DNA from: CAIWHR01 sp963809965
GTDB lineage: Bacteria > Pseudomonadota > Gammaproteobacteria > Burkholderiales > Casimicrobiaceae
Reading direction: 5' to 3'
DNA length: 64,000 nucleotides
NCBI GenBank assembly: GCA_963809965.1
Contig: CAWELU010000029.1
Location: forward strand, 124,001 to 188,000
Shown here: one piece after another, positions 46,446 to 56,117 of the stretch
Layout of the letters: each line of letters opens with the position of its first letter
Position numbering within the stretch: the stretch's first letter is position 1
Notes under the pieces: generated by a model
Told to the model about the DNA's origin: nothing
The model's database searches: none
Seen by the model: only the letters and a program-made list of their open reading frames with translations
Position numbers and translations under genes: made by a program

Positions 46446-48305
46446 TTGTCGTCACCGCCGCCTTCTTCCCGTCCTGCCGCCACGACTCCGGCAAGCCGCC
46501 CACGCGGAAGGCTGCGCGAATGGCTGCTCTACCACCTCGCGGATCGTCGCAAGCGACGCTCGCTCGTCTATGCCGCCGTCTCGTTGCTGCTCATCGGCAT
46601 CGTCGCCGCGATCAAAGGGGCCATCGGGTATTACGTTTTTGCGTCAGCGAAAGAAAGCCTTTACCTCGCACTGGCGGTGGTCGCCGTGGTCGCCGGGGTC
46701 TTTGCACTGTTCGAGCGGCGCATCGACCGCGCGCTGACGGCGCGCTTCGGACGCACCGCCGTCCACCGGCAGGCGGCGTTGTCCGACCTGGCGGACGAGC
46801 TTTCCGTGATCGAGGATCGCGCCGAGCTGCAGCGAGAGCTCGTCACGAACCTGGACGCACTGCTCGAGACCAGCGGGGCGACCCTCTATCTGCGAGGGTC
46901 CGACCGCGTCTACGCGCGCGTGGAAACAACCGACGCCTCGGCACGCGAAGCGATCGGCGACGACGATCCCGCCGTGGTTCAGATGCGCCGCTCGCACAGC
47001 CACGCACCGATCGCGCCCATCGCCGTCGGGTCGGCGATCACGACACCCCTGGTCTGGCCAATGCGCATCCGAGGCCAGCTCGTCGGTTTCCTCGCCGGCG
47101 GTGCACGCGATCACATCGAAAGCTTCGACGCTGCGGAGCTTGCGTCCGTTTCGGCGCTTGCGGAAACCGTCGGCGCGACGCTTGCGCTGATCGAACCGTC
47201 GCTGCTCGGAGGCGCGGCGGGTGCCGGCCCGCATCACAATCTGCCGCAACAGCTCACGCGTTTCGTCGGCCATGAAGCCGAATTGAGCGAATGCCGGCGC
47301 CTGCTCGGGGAAGCGCGCCTGCTGACGCTGATCGGGATCGGCGGCACGGGGAAGACCCGACTCGCGCTTCGCCTCGCCGAAACCGTGCTCGACGCCTATC
47401 CCGACGGCGTCCGGCTCGTCGAGCTCGATGCAGTTTCGGACCCGCAGCGCGTCGCGTCGGTCGTTGCCGATGCGTTGGGCATCCACGACGCGGATGACGA
47501 GCGGCTCGTCGAGAGCATTGCCGCCCGCCTCGCCAGCCGCCGCATGCTGCTCGTGCTCGATGGCTGCGAACGCGCGCGCACGCAGTGTGCCGCCCTGGTG
47601 GAGCGTTTGCTCGAAAGCGCATCCGGGCTTGCCATCGTCGCGACCGGGCGCGAACACCTCGGCGTCCCGGGCGAGCGCACATTCGCGGTGCGAACGCTGG
47701 CCCTCCCGCCACGATCCGTCGACGATCCGCAGGCGATCGAGGCATCCGAGGCCGTGCAGCTGTTCCTCGATCGGGCGCGGCTCGTCGTCCCGGAATTCGC
47801 GCCCGGATCGGCCGACCTCGCGGCAATCGCGGAGATCTGCCGGCGCCTCGAGGGCATACCGCTCGCGATCGAGTTCGCGGCGGCGCGCGTCAAGCTGCTG
47901 TCGGTCGCGCAGATTCGCGCCAGACTCGACGATCACCTGCGCCTGCTCGAATCCGGTGGTGCGGCACCCACGCGCCACGAGACCCTTCGCGCCTCGATCC
48001 AGTGGAGCTACGATCATCTCGCGCCGGCCCAGCAGCAGTTGTTGCGGCGCTTTGCCGTGTTTCCCGAAGGCGGGACGCTGGCGGCGGCGCTCGCAGTCCA
48101 TGGCGAAGCCCGCGACGAATTCGCGGTGCTGGATCTGATGTCCGGACTCGTCGACCAGTCGCTCGTCCAGGTCGAGCGTAGCGGCGACGGCGAGGTGCGG
48201 TACGACCTGCTGCAGGTCGTCCGCCAGTTCGCGCTGGAGAAGCTCGCCGAATCGGGCGAGGAAGCGGCGGTCCGCGCGCGCCAGCTCGCATTTGGCGGGA
48301 CATAG
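46446..48305 (+). CDS. Membrane-anchored STAND NTPase with GAF-like sensor, apparently lacking the usual C-terminal repeat region
   Basis: About 619 residues; the start is uncertain (a TTG at 46446 is used because the frame overlaps the previous gene before 46350). Two membrane helices (about 45-65 and 72-92: SLLLIGIVAAIKGAIGYYVF, LALAVVAVVAGVFALF) are followed by a GAF-like domain (about 115-255) and an NB-ARC-type ATPase: LLTLIGIGGTGKTRLALRLA (P-loop), RRMLLVLDGCERARTQCAAL (Walker B), IVATGREHLGVPGERTF, GIPLAIEFAAARVKLLSVAQ. The winged helix ends at DLLQVVRQFALEKLAESGEE and the protein stops, where relatives continue with TPR repeats. The neighbouring Ser/Thr kinase gene follows after 174 bp on the same strand. 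Confidence 0.72.
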   Translation: MSSPPPSSRPAATTPASRPRGRLREWLLYHLADRRKRRSLVYAAVSLLLIGIVAAIKGAIGYYVFASAKESLYLALAVVAVVAGVFALFERRIDRALTARFGRTAVHRQAALSDLADELSVIEDRAELQRELVTNLDALLETSGATLYLRGSDRVYARVETTDASAREAIGDDDPAVVQMRRSHSHAPIAPIAVGSAITTPLVWPMRIRGQLVGFLAGGARDHIESFDAAELASVSALAETVGATLALIEPSLLGGAAGAGPHHNLPQQLTRFVGHEAELSECRRLLGEARLLTLIGIGGTGKTRLALRLAETVLDAYPDGVRLVELDAVSDPQRVASVVADALGIHDADDERLVESIAARLASRRMLLVLDGCERARTQCAALVERLLESASGLAIVATGREHLGVPGERTFAVRTLALPPRSVDDPQAIEASEAVQLFLDRARLVVPEFAPGSADLAAIAEICRRLEGIPLAIEFAAARVKLLSVAQIRARLDDHLRLLESGGAAPTRHETLRASIQWSYDHLAPAQQQLLRRFAVFPEGGTLAAALAVHGEARDEFAVLDLMSGLVDQSLVQVERSGDGEVRYDLLQVVRQFALEKLAESGEEAAVRARQLAFGGT

Positions 48306-48479
48306 CGAGCACCGCCTGCCTCGGCAGAGACCCTCCGCCGTTGAGGGCAAATTCGGGGGCGGCAACCGTAAGACGCGGCGCGCCGGATTTCGCGCGACCG
48401 ACTTTCTGGCATACTCGCTGCCGCCGCGGGCGGTAATCGCGCCGCCGCGTGCCACACGGGATCCAGGAGAAGCGACGAC

Positions 48480-50099
48480 ATGGAACGGCTGGGACGCTAC
48501 CAGATGCGCGAGCTGATCGGCGAAGGGGCGATGGCTCGCGTGTTCAAGGCCTACGACCCGGAGATCAACCGGACGCTCGCGATCAAGCTGCTGAAATCGC
48601 AGCTGCGCGAGGACGGCGAGTACCACACGCGATTCCTGCGCGAGGCGAAGGGCGCCGGCGTGCTGTCGCACCCGAACATCGTCACGGTGTTCGACGTCGG
48701 CGAGGAGAGCAACCACCCGTACATCGCGATGGAGCTGGTCGACGGGCCGACGCTCGGCGATGTGGTCCGCGAGAAGAAGCAGCTGTCCACGCTCGAGATC
48801 GTCGAGATCGGCATCCAGCTCACGCGCGCGCTCGACTACGCGCACAAGAAGGGCATCGTCCACCGCGACATCAAGCCCGGCAACATCATGCTGGTGCGCG
48901 ACACCAACACGGTGAAGGTCGCGGACTTCGGCATCTGCCGCATCGACGACAGCGACGCCACGCAGGCGACGCAGGTCGGCAACGTGCTCGGCACGCCGCA
49001 CTACATGTCGCCGGAGCAGGTGGTGGGCGAGAAGGTCGACTCGCGCTCGGACCTCTTCTCGGTCGGCGTCGTGCTCTACCAGCTGCTGACCGGCACGCTG
49101 CCGTTCGAAGGCGACACGCTGATCAGCGTCGCCTACAAGATCACCAAGACCGACCCCGTCGTCGCTCGACAAGGTGCGGCCCGACCTGCCCCTGTCGCTG
49201 CGGCGCATCGTCGATCGCGCGCTCAAGAAGCAGCCGGACAAGCGCTTCCAGACCGGCGAGGAGTTCGCGAAGGCGCTGATCGACGTCGCGAAGGAGCTGG
49301 CCGAGGACAGCCCGCAAGAAGGGACGCCGCGGCCTCCCGCTCGGGGTCCGCTGGGCGCTGATGATGGCGACGCTGGTCGCGGTGACGATGACGCTCACCG
49401 CGACGGTCCTCTACCAGCAGCAGTACGCGGCGATGATGGACCAGGTCAAGGGCTACGGCGGCTCGCTCGCGAAGTTCATGGCGACGCCAGAACGCGGTGC
49501 CGCTGCTCTCCGAGGACTGGGCAGCGATCGACGTCTTCATCCAGGAGACGCTCGACCAGCAGGACTTCCCCTACATCGTCGTCGTCGACGACAAGGGCGT
49601 GGTCCGCGGCAGCAACGTCGCCGCGCGAGCTCAACGCTCCGTACAAGTCGCCCGCTGCGACACCGCGTCGATTCGAAGGATGCCGGCGTCACGGTGCAGA
49701 GCCACCGGCTCGCCGACGGCCGCGACGTGCTCGACTTCGCCGCGCCGATCCTGTTCCAGAGCAAGGCGATCGGCCAGGTTCACCTCGGCATCTACGAGGC
49801 GCCGCTGACGGCGGTCGCCAACCTGGTGCTCGTGCTGCTCGCGATCCTCACGATCGTGACGATCGCGGCGGTCGCCGTCGGCAGCTACCTGCTCGCGCAA
49901 CGGCTCGGCGGACCGATCCGCGTGCTCCGCAATTCGCTCGCGGAGCTCTCGAAGGGCCGGTACGACTACCGGATCGCCGACAAGCGCAGCGACGAATTCG
50001 GCGAGCTCTACGCCGCCTTCGACGAGACCGCTGCTGCGCTGGAGCAACGCCATGAACCCGCTAGGCGCCGGAGGCTCAGCATGTCCAATAGGCGGCTAG
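48480..50099 (+). CDS. Ser/Thr protein kinase with extracytoplasmic sensor and HAMP domain (six frameshifts)
   Basis: About 537 residues after correction; AGGAG precedes the ATG. Kinase domain residues 1-270: GEGAMARVFKAYDPEINRTL, catalytic Lys in TLAIKLLK, loop HRDIKPGNIM, KVADFGICR and the P+1 region GTPHYMSPEQVVGEKVDSRS. Then a membrane helix (MMATLVAVTMTLTATVLYQQ), a periplasmic region (KFMATQNAVPLLSEDWAAID, DFPYIVVVDDKGVVRGSNVA), a second helix (LVLVLLAILTIVTIAAVAVG) and a HAMP domain (RLGGPIRVLRNSLAELSKGR). Extra C residues are inferred near 49161, 49316, 49487, 49626, 49669 and 50045; the total length of 3n fits. HAMP after a kinase is unusual; the more common order is sensor then kinase. 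It is coupled to the next gene by a 19-bp overlap. Confidence 0.78.
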
Positions 50100-51106
50100 T
50101 GGCGCTGTTGACGCTGGCGGTCACGCTCCTCGCTGCGGGTTGCGCTGCTCCGCCGCCGCGCCCCCCGGCGCCCGAACCGGTGGTCCATCCGGACCCCGGG
50201 CCGGTTCTCGCCCGCGACGACGACTTCGCGGTGGTGATCGTGCGCAGCGGCGAAGATCTCGCGTCGCTCGCCGAGCGCTACCTTGGCGACCCGGCGCGCG
50301 CGTGGCGGATCGCGGAGTTCAACGACGTCACCGAGGTGCGGCCCGGGCAGGTGATCGTCATTCCGCTGCGGCAGCACAATCCGATCGGCGTCCGCGTCAA
50401 CGGCTACCAGACAGTGCCCATCCTCTGTTACCACCGGTTCGGGCCACGCGCCTCCAAGCTTACCGTCACGGCCGCCGCGTTCGAGGCGCAGATGGACTAT
50501 CTCGCTCGCAACGGCTATCGGGTGATCTCGATGCAGCAACTCGCGAGCTTTCTCGAGGCAAAGGAACCACTGCCCCGGAAGACGGTGATCATCACGATCG
50601 ACGACGGCTATCGCGCGAGCTACGACATCGCGTATCCGATCCTGAAGAAGTACGGCTTCCCGGCGACCGTGTTCCTGTACAGCGATTTCGTCGGCGCGGC
50701 GGACGCGATGACCTGGGCCCAGATGAAGGAGATGACCGCCTCCGGTCTCATCGACATCCAGCCGCACTCGAAGACGCACTCCAATCTCACGCTGCGGCTG
50801 CCCGGGGAAACCGAGGCCAGGTACCGCGAACGCATCCGCCGCGAGGTCGATGCGCCGATCGGCGCCATCCGCGAGCGCCTCACGGAGGCGAGCTTCACCT
50901 ATGCCTATCCCTACGGCGACGTCAACGACACGGTGATCGGCGAGCTCGCGCGCGCCGGCGTGAAGCAGGGCGTCACCGTCACGCCCGGGGGAAACGGCTT
51001 CTTCGCGTATCCGTTCATGCTGCGGCGGAGCATGATCTTCGGCAACGAGGACCTCGACGCCTTCAAGGCGAAGCTCGTGACGTTCACGCGTGTCGCGCCG
51101 CGCTAG
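50081..51106 (+). CDS. Polysaccharide deacetylase lipoprotein with LysM-like domain
   Basis: 341 residues from MSNRRLVALLTLAVTLLAAG with lipobox LLAAGC (Cys about residue 21). A LysM-like module (about 50-105: VIVRSGEDLASLAERYLGDP, AEFNDVTEVRPGQVIVIPLR) precedes a CE4 NodB-type deacetylase (about 115-330) with the metal motif VIITIDDGYRASYD, HSKTHSNL and the YPYGDVNDTVIGELARAG strand. CE4 enzymes remove acetyl groups from peptidoglycan or exopolysaccharides; the LysM points to a wall-bound substrate and the layout resembles PgaB-type or peptidoglycan deacetylases. It is downstream of and overlaps the kinase, and is followed 4 bp later by the TPR lipoprotein, forming a three-gene unit. Confidence 0.85.
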   Translation: MSNRRLVALLTLAVTLLAAGCAAPPPRPPAPEPVVHPDPGPVLARDDDFAVVIVRSGEDLASLAERYLGDPARAWRIAEFNDVTEVRPGQVIVIPLRQHNPIGVRVNGYQTVPILCYHRFGPRASKLTVTAAAFEAQMDYLARNGYRVISMQQLASFLEAKEPLPRKTVIITIDDGYRASYDIAYPILKKYGFPATVFLYSDFVGAADAMTWAQMKEMTASGLIDIQPHSKTHSNLTLRLPGETEARYRERIRREVDAPIGAIRERLTEASFTYAYPYGDVNDTVIGELARAGVKQGVTVTPGGNGFFAYPFMLRRSMIFGNEDLDAFKAKLVTFTRVAPR

Positions 51107-51110
51107 GGCG

Positions 51111-52100
51111 ATGCGGGAGCGTCTTCGCGGCTGGCTCGTTGCGGGGGGCATCGTTCTCCTGGCCGCCTGCGCCGAGATGCCGGCGCCGCCGGTTGCGCCA
51201 TTCGTGCCGCCGCCGTCCGTGCTGCCGGAGGGCGAGCGCAGCAAGGTGATTGCGCGCTACCGCGAGCTGGTGCAGACGTACCGGCAGACAGGCGACCTTC
51301 CCGCCGCGGCCGCGCAGTTGCACATCCTGACGCTGCTCGTTCCGGGTGACGAGGGCTACGCGCGCGAGCTTGCCGCGACGCGCGCCGCGATCGGACAGGG
51401 GGCGAAGGAAAGCCTCGCGGCGGGTACGGCGGCGCTACGCGCGGGTGACAGCGAGCGCGCAATGGCGGCAATGCTGCGCGTGCTGGCCCTCGATCCCGGC
51501 AATGTCGAGGCAGCGCGCGTCGTCCGCGACATCGAACGGCAGCGGCTCACGCGAATCCAGGCCGACCGTGCGGCCAAGGCGCGCCAGCAGGAAGAGATGG
51601 CCGCCAATCGAGCGCCGCGGCCGGCCGCGGAAGCCCGGGACACGTCCGATACCTACGATCTCGAGCAGCGCCTCGAAATGTTCCGCGCCGGCGACACCGG
51701 CGGCGGCCTGCGCGAGTTGCGTGAGTACGTCGACACGAACCCGCGTGATCGTGCGGCGCGGCAGCGCATCGGCACCGTGGTGTACGATCGGGCAAGCGAG
51801 CTGGAAGCCAAAGGCGCGCGGGAGCAGGCGGTCGCGATGTACGAACAAGCCATTGCCCTGCGCGGGGATGCCGCGCCCGGCTGGGCGCCGGCGGTCCAGT
51901 CGCTGAAAAAGGCGCTGTCCGACGAGTCTTACGACAAGGCGGTGCGGTCCTACCGCACCGACGTGGCGGCCGCGATCCGCGACCTGGAATCGAGCCTGCG
52001 CTACGATCCCCAGAATGCGAAAGCGGCGGCGAAACTGAAGGAAGCGCGCGCCGCCCAGGAAAAGCTGAAGCTCATCTCGCGGGAGCCCACGCCGCGCTAG
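51111..52100 (+). CDS. TPR-containing lipoprotein
   Basis: 329 residues from MRERLRGWLVAGGIVLLAAC, with lipobox VLLAAC (Cys about residue 20) and a Pro-rich spacer. The rest is helical with degenerate TPR units: YRELVQTYRQTGDLPAAAAQ, GTAALRAGDSERAMAAMLRV, EQAVAMYEQAIALRGDAAPG and AAIRDLESSLRYDPQNAKAA. Such proteins act as scaffolds in the periplasm. It is 4 bp after the deacetylase and ends in a 4-bp overlap with the convergent ion-channel gene. It resembles in layout the LysM-TPR lipoprotein at 53095-54060, which suggests that both belong to one envelope complex; this is inference. Confidence 0.75.
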   Translation: MRERLRGWLVAGGIVLLAACAEMPAPPVAPFVPPPSVLPEGERSKVIARYRELVQTYRQTGDLPAAAAQLHILTLLVPGDEGYARELAATRAAIGQGAKESLAAGTAALRAGDSERAMAAMLRVLALDPGNVEAARVVRDIERQRLTRIQADRAAKARQQEEMAANRAPRPAAEARDTSDTYDLEQRLEMFRAGDTGGGLRELREYVDTNPRDRAARQRIGTVVYDRASELEAKGAREQAVAMYEQAIALRGDAAPGWAPAVQSLKKALSDESYDKAVRSYRTDVAAAIRDLESSLRYDPQNAKAAAKLKEARAAQEKLKLISREPTPR

Positions 52101-53059
52101 GAACCTGCCGCGCCGCCGTCGTGCGCGTCGCGCTGCGCCAGTTGGGCGCGCAACACCGCGACGTCGGCGCGCAGCGCCGCGATCTCGTGCTGGAACTGCT
52201 TGCGGAACTGCAGCTCTTCCGCGTGGAGCAGCTCCGCGATCTGCCGGCGCAGCTGGTTGACGTCGCGGTGCAGCTCCTCGCGAAAATTGATCTCCTCCGT
52301 GGCGAACAGCCGCTCGATCGCGGCTTGCAGATCGAGCATCTCGCGCTGGATGTCGCGGCGCAGCTGCAGTTCATCGCGGCCGACGAAAAAGGTGACGACG
52401 TTCGCGGTGAACAGCGTCACCAGTGCAAATCCGACCAGCGCGGTGAACACGGCCAGGATCCGGGACTGGCCGGTCGTCGGCACGAAGTCCCCATAGCCGA
52501 TCGTCGCGCCGGTGACGAAAGCGAGCCACAGGCCATCCCAGAAATCGTGGATCGTCGGCTCGAGCCAGTAGAAGAGCGCGCCAACCGACAACATGATCAG
52601 GACCGCCGCACCGACCAGGAGCGGAGCGCCGCGGCGCGTAAACAGCACATGGAACGAGACCAGCGCCTGGGCCATGACCAGCCCCGCGACCGCGACCCGC
52701 ACCACGCGCACCAGCGCGACCCATTCGGTCGCGGCCCCGAGGATGCTGGCAAGCGTACCGACGATGATCAGGTGGTTCAGCCAGTTCTCGAAGAAATAGC
52801 GTCCCGGATAGCTCGACAGGTAGGTCATCCAGACGGTCTCGGCGAGAAATGCCGCGAAGATCAGCACGTCGAGGGCCACCGCGACGCGGTGCCAGACGCC
52901 GTCCTGCTGATGCAGGCTGTCGATGAGATAAGCCGGGAGCGCCAGCAGCGCGATCCCGGCCATCAGCCAGTGCAGGCGCTGCTGCCAGGCCAGCGCGCGG
53001 GAATTGTCGTCCGCCTCGACCCCCGCGAGGCCGATCCAGACCAGCGGACTGCGCGTCAT
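52097..53059 (-). CDS. Voltage-gated-type potassium channel with C-terminal coiled coil
   Basis: 320 residues. Six helices of an ion-transporter domain are seen: LAGVEADDNSRALAWQ leads into TM1 (MAGIALLALPAYLIDSL), and the pore has the selectivity filter VTGATIGYGDFVPTTGQ (T-x-G-Y-G-D variant TIGYGD, about residue 190). The S4-like segment VALVRVVRVAVAGLVMAQAL has three Arg residues. A long C-terminal coiled coil (about 225-310: RRDIQREMLDLQAAIERLFA, RRQIAELLHAEELQFRKQFQ) probably holds the tetramer. It is the last gene of the tagH-PP2C-LysM operon on the minus strand, 35 bp after the LysM-TPR gene, so K+ flux may be tied to that signalling unit. Confidence 0.85.
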   Translation of the reverse strand: MTRSPLVWIGLAGVEADDNSRALAWQQRLHWLMAGIALLALPAYLIDSLHQQDGVWHRVAVALDVLIFAAFLAETVWMTYLSSYPGRYFFENWLNHLIIVGTLASILGAATEWVALVRVVRVAVAGLVMAQALVSFHVLFTRRGAPLLVGAAVLIMLSVGALFYWLEPTIHDFWDGLWLAFVTGATIGYGDFVPTTGQSRILAVFTALVGFALVTLFTANVVTFFVGRDELQLRRDIQREMLDLQAAIERLFATEEINFREELHRDVNQLRRQIAELLHAEELQFRKQFQHEIAALRADVAVLRAQLAQRDAHDGGAAGS

Positions 53060-53094
53060 GGCGTCATGAAGCCCGCGCCTTCACGGACCGCGCT

Positions 53095-54060
53095 TCACTT
53101 CGCGCCGAATTTCTCGCTCATTTTCTTCTTGAGCTCGAGCGCCCGCTCGCGCTCGAGCTTCGCCTTCTGGTTGGCCGGATCGAGCTCGAGGACGCGATTC
53201 CACTTGACGATCGCGAGATCGAGATTCTGGCGCTGGAATGCCTGCGCCGCCTCGCGGTCGTAACGGCGGATCATCGCCTGCCGCGCACCATCGCGCTGCA
53301 TCACCGCATCCCGGTTGCCCGGATCCCTCTGCGCGGCTTCGGAGAACGCGGTATACGCGCCCTCGAGGTTGCCTGCGCGCTGCAGCTCGATACCCTTGGC
53401 GATCAGCGCGGCGGCGTCCCGTTCCGATGCCGAGGTGGATGCCGGTGGCGGTGTCGCTGGCGCTGCCTCGGGCGCGGGCTTCGTCTCCGGCTCGGGTTGG
53501 ATGCGCGTGCCCGTCACGCCGGGCGTCGCCCCGGGCGGCGGCGCCCTGCCGGGAACCTTGATGACTTGTCCGGCCGCGAGCCGGCTCGGATTCGCGATCC
53601 CGTTGTACTTGGCGAGGATGTAGAAGCGGAACCGGTCGCCCATGTACTGCTGGGCGATCTTCGAGAGCGAATCGTCGCGCTGCACCGTGTAGCGGAAGAA
53701 GACCGGGCCCAACTCCTTCTCGGCATCCGCCGTGACCTGCTCGAGGAGCTTCCGCGCGAGGTCGTTGCTGCCGTCGAGCTTGAGAGCCCTCTCGAGCGTC
53801 GCGCGCGCGGCGGTTTCGTCGCCGTTCTGCAACTGGTCGACGGCCTCGATCGCAAGCCGCTGCGCCTGCGCCTTCGCTTCCGCCGGGGCGATCTCCGGCA
53901 CCGGCGGGGGCGCGGGTGCCGGCGGCGCTTCGGGTGCGGGGGTCGGCGCGGGCGGGGGCGGCGTGGGCGCCGGCGGCGGCGCCGCGCATCCGGCGATGAT
54001 CAGCGCAGCGACGATCAGCATGCCAGCCGTACGTATCGTTCGGTTGTTTCGCTTGCTCAT
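53095..54060 (-). CDS. LysM-TPR lipoprotein
   Basis: 321 residues from MSKRNNRTIRTAGMLIVAAL, with lipobox LIIAGC (Cys about residue 25) and a Pro/Ala stretch of about 35 residues. Then come a helical repeat (AVDQLQNGDETAARATLERA), a LysM domain (about 130-180: RYTVQRDDSLSKIAQQYMGD, YNGIANPSRLAAGQVIKVPG) and C-terminal TPR-like helices (LIAKGIELQRAGNLEGAYTA, LDLAIVKWNRVLELDPANQK). LysM suggests contact with peptidoglycan. It is 22 bp downstream of the PP2C gene on the same strand and upstream of the channel gene. Confidence 0.8.
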   Translation of the reverse strand: MSKRNNRTIRTAGMLIVAALIIAGCAAPPPAPTPPPPAPTPAPEAPPAPAPPPVPEIAPAEAKAQAQRLAIEAVDQLQNGDETAARATLERALKLDGSNDLARKLLEQVTADAEKELGPVFFRYTVQRDDSLSKIAQQYMGDRFRFYILAKYNGIANPSRLAAGQVIKVPGRAPPPGATPGVTGTRIQPEPETKPAPEAAPATPPPASTSASERDAAALIAKGIELQRAGNLEGAYTAFSEAAQRDPGNRDAVMQRDGARQAMIRRYDREAAQAFQRQNLDLAIVKWNRVLELDPANQKAKLERERALELKKKMSEKFGAK

Positions 54061-54082
54061 AGTGCGTCCATTGGGGGAGTCT

Positions 54083-54868
54083 TCACGCTGGTGTCGGGTT
54101 CGGGGCGGAACCCGCAATTCCTGGGCGCGCCGGAGTACCACACCACACGGCAAGCGCCGAATAGTTGTCCTGCTCCGGAGATCCCCGGAGCAGCACCTGC
54201 GACTCCATCGAACGGAGCCACGCCTCGGGCGAGGTCGCGCTGGCGAGTGCCTCTTCCATCACCGTTTCGTCGACGTATTCCCAGAATCCGTCGGTACAAA
54301 GCAAGAACGCATCGCCGCCGCGCACGGCAAATCCGGACTCACCCATCGTCGGTGCAAAATCCTCCGCGTTGCCGAGCGCCGCGAACAGGCGGCTCCTCTG
54401 GTTCGACGTGCGCAGCCGGTCCTGCGCCAGGTAGCCAGCATCGACCATCCGCTGAACGACGCTGTGGTCACGGGTCTGGACGATGATTCGGCCGTTGCGA
54501 AAGCAGTACAGCCGCGTGTCCCCCAGGTGTGCCCAGGCGGCGGTCTCGCGCGCCGTATCGAGGGCCAGCACGGTCGCCGTGGCGCGCATCCCGGCGAGCC
54601 GCGTCTCGCCGGCTTGCTGCAGGATGATAGCGGCATTGGCGAGGCGCAGCGCTTCCTCGATCGCCGTCGCGACGCAGCGCGGCTCCGCCTGGAAATGCGC
54701 AAGCACGGTCTGCACGGCGATCTTCGACGCCACGTCGCCGCCCCCGTGGCCACCGGCGCCATCGCTGACGACACAGAAACACGCGCCCGCCGCCGTCCAG
54801 AACCCACAGGCGTCCTCGTTTGGCTCGCGCCCGCCTGGCTTGGACAGCACCGAGATCTCGAGCTGCAT
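54083..54868 (-). CDS. PP2C-type protein Ser/Thr phosphatase
   Basis: 261 residues from MQLEISVLSKPGGREPNEDA. PP2C metal-binding motifs are present: NEDACGFW (first Asp), FCVVSDGAGGHGGGDVASKI (DGxGG), AWAHLGDTRLYCFRNGRI, and FLLCTDGFWEYVDE (DG) with a late EQDNYSALAVW (DN). Such enzymes (Stp/PppA type) remove phosphate from Thr residues set by STPK kinases. Its gene lies 16 bp after the FHA gene, the likely phospho-Thr reader, and the kinase at 48480-50099 is the obvious antagonist. Confidence 0.88.
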   Translation of the reverse strand: MQLEISVLSKPGGREPNEDACGFWTAAGACFCVVSDGAGGHGGGDVASKIAVQTVLAHFQAEPRCVATAIEEALRLANAAIILQQAGETRLAGMRATATVLALDTARETAAWAHLGDTRLYCFRNGRIIVQTRDHSVVQRMVDAGYLAQDRLRTSNQRSRLFAALGNAEDFAPTMGESGFAVRGGDAFLLCTDGFWEYVDETVMEEALASATSPEAWLRSMESQVLLRGSPEQDNYSALAVWCGTPARPGIAGSAPNPTPA

Positions 54869-54884
54869 GGCCGAGGGCGCCGAT

Positions 54885-56117
54885 TCAATGCTCGGCCACG
54901 GTGCCGGCGGAATCGCGCAACCCGGCAACCCGTGCCTGATAGGCCCGCAAGAACTCGCGCCCGAACACGGCGTGGAAATCACCGTCGGCCTCCCGCGCGA
55001 CCTCGCCATGGAGTTTCGCGAACGCCTCCCACAGTTTCGCCCGGTGATTCATCGGCAGCAGCGAATCGGCGACCGAGCGCTCGGTGAGCTTGCTCTCCAA
55101 TACATGCGGGTCCATTTTGGCAAGCACGGCCCCCAGCGCGGCGCGCATTCCTTCGACGAAGCCCAGTTGGTGCGAATGCAGGCTCGCATAGGCGTCGGTG
55201 ACCGCGCGCAGCGGCGGCATGAAACCTTCGCCGCGCGGCATGACCAGGTGGGTGATCGCGGCCGTCGCACTCGGCGAGAACTTCAGTGGATTGTTGTCCT
55301 GGGCGACGATAACCGTCGCATCGGCACGCACCTCGCGCTTGGCGAGCGCTCGGGCGGTGAGCAGGTCCAGCACTCCCCGCACGGTTTCCCGGAGCACGCG
55401 GCCGATCTCGCGCATCAACTCGGGCGTGAGCCCCCCGGGAAGCGTGAGATCGGGCACTTGGGCACCCTCTAGCAATGCGCGCAGCAGGGCGTCTTCGGTA
55501 ACGGCATCCTTGCCGGCAACGCGCGCCTGAGGAGCCGTCCGGCCGATGGTCGGACTCGGCATCGGGGCTGCCGTCGGCGCGGTTGCTGCCGCCAAGTCAT
55601 CGACGACGGATCGGTCGGTCGACACGGCCGGCGAAGGGATGACCACGGTCCGAATGTCGTCGCCAGCGCGCGCCGAGCCTTCGCCGGCCCACGAGAGGAC
55701 CGTTCCCTCTTTCGTGTCGGCCGGTGGCATCGTCGCATCGAGAACCGAGCTCGGTGGCGAGTCACTGCGTATGGTGTCGCCCGGCGGCATTGCAACCGAT
55801 GCTTGCGCCTGGTCGACGCGCAGCACGTATTTGCCGATCCTGATCTCGTCGCCGGCATCTATGCGCCCTTCGCGCCCGTTGCCAAGTGTGCGCGCGTTGA
55901 TGATCACGGGCACCACGGTGCCGTGATCTCGCACCAGATAGGCACCGTCGCGGTACGTGACGTATGCGTGGGTGCGGGATATGACGCGATCGGGATCCGG
56001 CAGCAGCAGCGTGCTGCCCGGCGCCCGGCCGATCGTCCCGCCGTTGGCACCGAACTCCGCGGCGAGCGCCTGCGGCAGCGGTTTGGCGTCGTGACTGGTG
56101 ACCGTGATCTTCAGCAT
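54885..56117 (-). CDS. tagH: TagH/ImpI-type FHA domain protein
   Basis: 410 residues. An N-terminal FHA domain (about 1-105: GGTIGRAPGSTLLLPDPDRV, SRTHAYVTYRDGAYLVRDHG, VVPVIINARTLGNGREGRID) keeps the Gly-Arg, Ser-Arg-x-His and Asn of phospho-Thr readers. An Ala/Pro/Thr-rich linker follows, then the C-terminal domain (about 210-410) of T6SS-associated TagH proteins: LLEGAQVPDLTLPGGLTPEL, NPLKFSPSATAAITHLVMPR, VLESKLTERSVADSLLPMNH and HAVFGREFLRAYQARVAGLR. In T6SS loci TagH/Fha is phosphorylated by PpkA and reversed by PppA. The first gene of its operon, divergent from the SulP gene. No T6SS structural genes are in the window. Confidence 0.85.
   Translation of the reverse strand: MLKITVTSHDAKPLPQALAAEFGANGGTIGRAPGSTLLLPDPDRVISRTHAYVTYRDGAYLVRDHGTVVPVIINARTLGNGREGRIDAGDEIRIGKYVLRVDQAQASVAMPPGDTIRSDSPPSSVLDATMPPADTKEGTVLSWAGEGSARAGDDIRTVVIPSPAVSTDRSVVDDLAAATAPTAAPMPSPTIGRTAPQARVAGKDAVTEDALLRALLEGAQVPDLTLPGGLTPELMREIGRVLRETVRGVLDLLTARALAKREVRADATVIVAQDNNPLKFSPSATAAITHLVMPRGEGFMPPLRAVTDAYASLHSHQLGFVEGMRAALGAVLAKMDPHVLESKLTERSVADSLLPMNHRAKLWEAFAKLHGEVAREADGDFHAVFGREFLRAYQARVAGLRDSAGTVAEH

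Noticed and set aside
46644..49241. Minus-strand frame of 865 residues opposite the STAND and kinase genes
   Set aside because: Composition is low in complexity and it mirrors codon position 3 of two well-supported plus-strand genes.
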